DNA of 10,992 nt from Desulfobacteraceae bacterium (GTDB lineage: Bacteria; Desulfobacterota; DSM-4660; Desulfatiglandales; Desulfatiglandaceae). The notes beneath the pieces are model-generated. The model saw nothing but the letters and a program-made list of their open reading frames with translations. It was not told the origin of the DNA and ran no database searches. The position numbers and the translations under genes were made by a program. The DNA lies in the NCBI GenBank assembly GCA_030642205.1, contig DAOWOF010000056.1:1-10992 (forward strand). Reading direction: 5' to 3'. Shown in pieces: positions 7,361 to 10,992 of this stretch (the stretch's first letter is position 1; every line of letters begins with the position of its first letter).

Positions 7361-7391
7361 TAGTTTTTATTTGGGCATTAAATAAAAACTA
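7361..7391. repeat. Perfect 12-bp hairpin just after cheA
   Basis: TAGTTTTTATTT (7361-7372) and AAATAAAAACTA (7380-7391) are perfect reverse complements around the 7-nt loop GGGCATT. It begins 18 nt after the cheA stop codon. The stem is almost all A-T and no T run follows, so it is a poor intrinsic terminator; it may be an mRNA 3'-end or processing element. The segment AGTTTTTATTTGGGCA also occurs with one change at 3638-3653. Confidence 0.75.
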
Positions 7392-7396
7392 CAGGT

Positions 7397-7507
7397 TTTC
7401 AGATAATTAATTTCACAAGGCCAGAGGGAGAAATCCAGGCAAATTGTACAGATTAATGCGTTGTCAGGAATTCCGACCGATAAGGCTGTGAAATTATTTA
7501 GCTGAAA
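7397..7507. repeat. 111-nt element bounded by 20-nt inverted repeats between cheA and cheW
   Basis: The left arm 7397-7416 and the right arm 7488-7507 are reverse complements at 18 of 20 positions, with one further A-T pair inside (7417/7487). The enclosed 71 nt contain a smaller hairpin around GGAATTCC (7463-7477). The element ends 27 nt before the cheW ATG and leaves its ribosome site free. It may be a structured mRNA leader or processing site that uncouples cheA from cheWBR, a small RNA, or a tiny MITE-like insertion; no clear target duplication is seen. Confidence 0.65.
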
Positions 7508-7534
7508 TTCTATATAATAATTCAGGAGTGATCA

Positions 7535-7996
7535 ATGGCAGACCAATCATCAGATTCTATCTTGGAAAACAGGACAATGGAGCTTTCTACTTTTTATCTT
7601 GGCAAGGCTCTGTGTGGAATGGATATCCTGAAGATTCAGGAAATCAATAAGGATATTAAAATGACAGAAGTTCCGCAGTCACCTGATTATGTAATGGGGA
7701 TACTTAACCTGCGAGGACAGATTGTCACAACTATTGATCTTGGTAAAAAGCTGGGCCTTTCATCCTCCGAACTTGATGATAATAGCCGAAATATTATTGT
7801 TAATTCAAAAGATGAATACATTGGCCTTCTTGTTGACAGTATTGGCGATGTGATAAAGGCTGAAAAATCAAAGATTGAACAAGCGCCAGCTAATGTTGGC
7901 GAAATGCAGGGCAAATACTTTGATGGTGTTTATAAATTAGAAGACAATCTTGTGGGGATATTAAATCTTGAAGAAGTACTGAATATTGAAGAATAA
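7535..7996 (+). CDS. cheW: Chemotaxis coupling protein CheW
   Basis: 153-residue, single-domain CheW, the usual length for the family. It links the CheA P5 domain to the cytoplasmic tips of chemoreceptors. The double five-stranded barrel signature is clear: GILNLRGQIV (55-64) and GLLVDSIGDV (97-106), then the closing strand GILNLEEVL (141-149). AGGAG (7524-7528) lies 6 nt before the ATG. It follows cheA after a structured 191-nt gap and is only 12 nt from cheB. The CheA upstream already contains two CheW-like domains, so this free CheW probably binds receptors or forms CheW rings in the array. The Cys at 27 is not a known functional residue. Confidence 0.96.
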   Translation: MADQSSDSILENRTMELSTFYLGKALCGMDILKIQEINKDIKMTEVPQSPDYVMGILNLRGQIVTTIDLGKKLGLSSSELDDNSRNIIVNSKDEYIGLLVDSIGDVIKAEKSKIEQAPANVGEMQGKYFDGVYKLEDNLVGILNLEEVLNIEE

Positions 7997-8008
7997 GGAT
8001 TTTTTCAA

Positions 8009-9118
8009 ATGGACAATAAAGATATCCTGAGAATTCTTGTTGTGGATGATACAGCAGTCTATCGAAAGATAGTCAGTGAGACCCTTTCAGGCTTTCCGGA
8101 TGTTGAAGTAGTTGGTATTGCTCAAAATGGGAAAATCGCGCTGTCACGCATCCCTGTTCTTAAACCGGACTTATTAATTCTGGACATTGAAATGCCGGAA
8201 ATGAATGGGATTGATCTCCTTGCCAATATAAAGGAAAAAGGTCTCGGCGTGGAAGCAATAATGCTCAGTACTCTTACCCATGAAGGTAGTCAAATGACAA
8301 TGAAGGCATTTGAACTGGGTGCCTTTGATTTTATACCTAAACCCCAAAAAAAAACGCAGGAGGAAAATATAAAGGCTATTAAAGATGCTTTGTATCCAAT
8401 CTTGAAGGCTTATAAACGAAGGAAGGAAGTAAAAGATCTCCTTAATATAAATAGATTTCAAAAAAACAGGATGCCGTCCAATAACAGGGAAAATCCTTCA
8501 CATGGTGTTTCAGCTATAAAATCGGCCTCAAGGGTAAAGGCCAAATCAGAGATTGTGGCGATTGGCATATCAACTGGAGGGCCTAATGCCTTGGCTCAAA
8601 TGCTTCCGATGCTGCCAGAGGATATCAATGTTCCCATTCTGATTGTTCAACATATGCCCCCAATGTTCACTAAATCATTGGCCACAAGTCTTGACTCTAA
8701 ATGTAAAATTACGGTTAAAGAGGCTGTTGACGGACAGGCGCTGGCAAATAATATTGCCCTTATTGCTCCTGGTGGGAAACAAATGAAGATTGTCGCGGGC
8801 GCGGATGGCAAAACGAGGATAGTAAGAATAACAAATGATCCTCCAGAAAATAATTGCAAGCCTTCGGCTGATTATCTCTTTCGCTCTGTTGCCCATTATT
8901 ATATTGGACGGTCCACAGGAGTTATTATGACCGGCATGGGAACGGATGGGAGTCGTGGGTTAGAATTAATGAAAAGAAACGGGAGTACAATTATTGCTCA
9001 GGATGAAGCGACTTGCACTGTATATGGCATGCCACGGGAAGTAATAAATAATTGTATAGCTGATATAGTTGTGCCACTGGACAAGATCGCCAATAAAATT
9101 TGTCGAACAATAATCTAA
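8009..9118 (+). CDS. cheB: Protein-glutamate methylesterase/glutaminase CheB
   Basis: 369-residue response regulator enzyme that removes methyl groups from, or deamidates, receptor glutamate/glutamine side chains when phosphorylated by CheA. The receiver (about 6-125) has D13/D14, phosphoacceptor D59 in LILDIEMP, S87 and K111. A basic linker (about 135-180) leads to the methylesterase domain (about 181-369), whose catalytic triad is intact: S188 in GISTGG, H215 in VQHMPP and D313 in MGTDG. The length is typical. The ribosome site AAGGA (7995-7999) overlaps the cheW stop, 9 nt before the ATG, which indicates tight co-expression with cheW. With CheR it would provide adaptation for receptors that are not encoded in this window. 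Confidence 0.97.
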   Translation: MDNKDILRILVVDDTAVYRKIVSETLSGFPDVEVVGIAQNGKIALSRIPVLKPDLLILDIEMPEMNGIDLLANIKEKGLGVEAIMLSTLTHEGSQMTMKAFELGAFDFIPKPQKKTQEENIKAIKDALYPILKAYKRRKEVKDLLNINRFQKNRMPSNNRENPSHGVSAIKSASRVKAKSEIVAIGISTGGPNALAQMLPMLPEDINVPILIVQHMPPMFTKSLATSLDSKCKITVKEAVDGQALANNIALIAPGGKQMKIVAGADGKTRIVRITNDPPENNCKPSADYLFRSVAHYYIGRSTGVIMTGMGTDGSRGLELMKRNGSTIIAQDEATCTVYGMPREVINNCIADIVVPLDKIANKICRTII

Positions 9119-9146
9119 ACAATATATCCTTCTGAAAGCAAAAAAA

Positions 9147-9986
9147 ATGCCTCTAAAAATAAAAACAGATGAAATAAAGGTTATTATCAAATATATCCAT
9201 GAGATATCAGGTATTTCCCTTGATCATAGCAAGGCTTATTTACTAGAGACCAGATTAGGTCATTTTTTAAATGAAGGAGATTGTTCTTCCTATCTTGATT
9301 TATATCAAAAGGCCAAATCAGATAAAAAGCTTGAAGGCAAGATTATTGATGCCATTTCGACTAATGAAACCCTCTTTTTTCGTGATAAAGGGCCATTTGA
9401 TTTATTGAGGAACAAGATCATCCCGGAGTTGATTGATGCCCGATCAGCTAAAATAAGGGGAAATATTCCAATTCCAATACGAATATGGAGCGCCGCCTGT
9501 TCAACAGGACAGGAATTATATAGTATAGCAATCCTGTTAAAGGAACTTCTGCTTGATGTAAAGAAGTATAATCTAAAACTTTTAGGCACGGATATTTCGG
9601 ATACAGCTGTAAGCCAGGCCAGTTATGGAAAATTCAATAAATTTGAAATCGAACGAGGCCTGGCAAAGGATAAACTTGCGAAATTCTTCTCTCCTGATGG
9701 AGTAAATTGGAAAATAAAAGATGAAATCAGAGTCATGGCCAACTTCAAGAAATTTAATTTAATGTTTCCTTTTAATGGGTTAGGTAAATTTGATATTATT
9801 TTTTGCAGGAATGTAGCCATCTATTTTTCCCTTGAAGATAGAAAAAAAATCTTTAATAACATCTCAAATGCCCTTGAGAAAGATGGTTCATTGATCATTG
9901 GTTCATCTGAAGCCCTTACTGGAATTTGTCCAAAATTTGAGCCAAAGAGGCATTTAAACTCCATCTTTTATCAGTTAAAACAATAA
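9147..9986 (+). CDS. cheR: Chemoreceptor glutamate methyltransferase CheR
   Basis: 279 residues, normal for CheR. It transfers a methyl group from S-adenosylmethionine to receptor glutamates, opposing CheB. The N-terminal helical domain (about 8-65) is followed by TNETLFFRD (72-80), the SAM-binding loop WSAACSTGQELYS (114-126; commonly WSAGCSTGEEPYS), the acidic GTDIS (147-151) and FCRNVAIYF (219-227), the family signature. The G-to-A and E-to-Q changes in the SAM loop are mild and within what active members may tolerate. It starts 29 nt after cheB; no good ribosome site precedes the ATG, so translation may depend on coupling. No C-terminal TPR or receptor-tethering extension is present. Confidence 0.96.
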   Translation: MPLKIKTDEIKVIIKYIHEISGISLDHSKAYLLETRLGHFLNEGDCSSYLDLYQKAKSDKKLEGKIIDAISTNETLFFRDKGPFDLLRNKIIPELIDARSAKIRGNIPIPIRIWSAACSTGQELYSIAILLKELLLDVKKYNLKLLGTDISDTAVSQASYGKFNKFEIERGLAKDKLAKFFSPDGVNWKIKDEIRVMANFKKFNLMFPFNGLGKFDIIFCRNVAIYFSLEDRKKIFNNISNALEKDGSLIIGSSEALTGICPKFEPKRHLNSIFYQLKQ

Positions 9987-10008
9987 AAACAGGCCATCAG
10001 GAGGAGAT

Positions 10009-10593
10009 ATGACTGATCTTAAAATTTTAGTCGTCGAGGATGATCCCGTAACATTGCTTCTTATAAAGAAAAAAATAATTAGTACTGATTATGAGGTAGA
10101 AACTGCTACTAATGGTGAAGAAGCTGTGAATCTCATTTCAGGAAACTACTACGATGTGGTACTTACTGATCTTATGATGCCGGGTGATATCGACGGGATT
10201 GGTGTGCTGGAAGCCACTAAGAAATTATGTAGTCAGACAGAGGTCATTTTGATCACGGCCTACGCTTCAGTGGATAATGCAGTCGAGGCAATGCAAAAAG
10301 GGGCTTCGGATTATATTCAAAAACCGATAAATTTTGATGAGTTATTATTACGTCTGGATAAAATCAGAGGTTTAAAGGCGCTTATTAAAGATGCTGTTGA
10401 TCTAAGAGAAGCAATGGATGTAACCGAAAAAAATGCAGGGCATACTATCCAGGATTTAGAGCTTGAAATATCTCATTTACAAAAGCGAATCTCCGAAATT
10501 AAAAAAGTATTGTCAATGGAAGACAGAGACCACCCAAAAAGGATTAATATAGCCCTTGCAATGCTGTCTGCCATTGAAAATAATCTTTCCTGA
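10009..10593 (+). CDS. Single-receiver response regulator with a C-terminal helical tail
   Basis: 194 residues. The receiver (about 3-122) has E10/D11/D12, phosphoacceptor D54 in LTDLMMP, T83 and K105 in QKPI, so it should accept phosphate. One extra residue follows the MPG turn (GDIDGIG, 59-65). From about 118 to 172 the sequence is a probable amphipathic coiled coil with Leu/Ile at heptad-like spacing, and the end (175-194) is a short helix with no DNA-binding or enzymatic motif. Receivers of this kind look NtrC-like rather than CheY-like. The very strong ribosome site AGGAGGAG (9999-10006), 22 nt after cheR, suggests high expression. It may be the CheY-equivalent output or a phosphate sink of this pathway, with the tail mediating dimerisation or partner binding; that is inference. 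Confidence 0.88.
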   Translation: MTDLKILVVEDDPVTLLLIKKKIISTDYEVETATNGEEAVNLISGNYYDVVLTDLMMPGDIDGIGVLEATKKLCSQTEVILITAYASVDNAVEAMQKGASDYIQKPINFDELLLRLDKIRGLKALIKDAVDLREAMDVTEKNAGHTIQDLELEISHLQKRISEIKKVLSMEDRDHPKRINIALAMLSAIENNLS

Positions 10594-10697
10594 ACTATCC
10601 TCTTGACGAAACTTGACTTGACAAAGGTCAAAATCGCCTGGGTTTTTCTTTGAGATCTTCGATATTCATCAAAGGCATTTGTTCGTCTTCAGGTAGA

Positions 10698-10991
10698 TTA
10701 AAAATTGGCTTTTGCATCTTCTATTGAAGTATGAGTAGGGAACGCACTTGTTTCCTGAAATCCTTTTAATTCATTTTGTAATACATCAGTGCAGACTATT
10801 CTATAAGCTATATTTAGACTTTTGCATACCTTCGCTGCTAATATGAGCAAATTTATCAAGGACACATTAACCTGTTCCACCTGTATAAGGTTAATTATAA
10901 ATTTTTTGATTCCAGCCTTGCTTATTTCTTTAAGCTTTGGGTTTACAAGACCTTCAATATCGACAATAACGCTCCTGGTAAGCTTGGCAGG
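10698..10991 (-). CDS. C-terminal part of a probable STAS-domain protein (5' end outside the window)
   Basis: An uninterrupted frame enters from the right edge and gives 97 residues before a TAA at 10698. From the first visible codon it reads PAKLTRSVIVDIEG, then GIKKFIINL (27-35), VNVSLINLLI (41-50) and a tail ending SIEDAKANF. Strand-helix order, the position of the Ser (44) after the second strand, and the terminal helix fit the SpoIIAA-like STAS fold. The start PAKL could be the end of a receiver (as in K-P-x-D-P-A-K-L), so the whole protein may be a receiver-STAS fusion; the missing 5' part would settle this. A GTG at 10880 is only an internal possibility. It is convergent with the receiver gene, 104 nt away. 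Confidence 0.6.
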   Translation of the reverse strand, partial: PAKLTRSVIVDIEGLVNPKLKEISKAGIKKFIINLIQVEQVNVSLINLLILAAKVCKSLNIAYRIVCTDVLQNELKGFQETSAFPTHTSIEDAKANF

Positions 10992-10992
10992 A

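Noticed and set aside
7513..7518. TATAAT box just before cheW
   Set aside because: No matching -35 at a usual spacing, and the resulting transcript would begin inside or after the cheW ribosome site.
10618..10645. Small hairpin TTGAC/GTCAA between the converging genes, with T5 downstream
   Set aside because: The stem is only 5 bp and the T run lies about 10 nt further on, so it is too weak to call a terminator.

Overview
The window carries a complete chemosensory (Che) signalling operon on the + strand, preceded by two sigma54-dependent transcription activators on the - strand. The DNA is AT-rich. The gene content (a CheA carrying a second CheW-like domain and a receiver, plus paired NtrC-type activators and STAS proteins) and the style of the proteins suggest a Desulfobacterota (deltaproteobacterial) genome, perhaps Desulfobacterales. 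That assignment is inference from protein style only.

Layout. Positions 1-390 are non-coding, with a 20-22 nt inverted repeat (108-182) and a run of nine G (258-266). Positions 391-1497 (-) encode an AAA+ sigma54 activator with no receiver domain and a FleQ-like DNA-binding helix. Positions 1498-1897 are non-coding. A good -24/-12 (sigma54) promoter match lies across the first codons of the upstream-most start of that activator. Positions 1898-3310 (-) encode a full NtrC-type response regulator (receiver, AAA+, Fis-type HTH). Positions 3311-3739 form a divergent, highly structured intergenic region with several hairpins and a sigma54-like promoter facing the che genes.

The operon then reads: STAS protein (3740-4057), CheA hybrid kinase (4122-7343), CheW (7535-7996), CheB (8009-9118), CheR (9147-9986) and a single-receiver protein with a helical tail (10009-10593). 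CheA and CheW are separated by 191 nt holding two inverted repeats. At the right edge a convergent - strand gene enters (10698-10991, 5' end outside the window); its visible C-terminus looks like a STAS domain.

How the parts may work together: CheA, coupled by CheW to receptors encoded elsewhere, would phosphorylate CheB, its own receiver, the stand-alone receiver and possibly the NtrC-type regulator, while CheR and CheB would set receptor methylation. No methyl-accepting receptor and no flagellar or pilus structural gene is visible. The adjacent sigma54 activators, the sigma54-like promoters and the STAS proteins make a pathway that controls gene expression, or another non-motility output, as plausible as one that controls a motor. 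The Myxococcus Che3/CrdA system is a known precedent for a Che pathway acting on an NtrC-type regulator. The most interesting parts are this STAS/Che/sigma54 combination and the structured non-coding elements around it. No mobile element, CRISPR array, tRNA or rRNA was seen.
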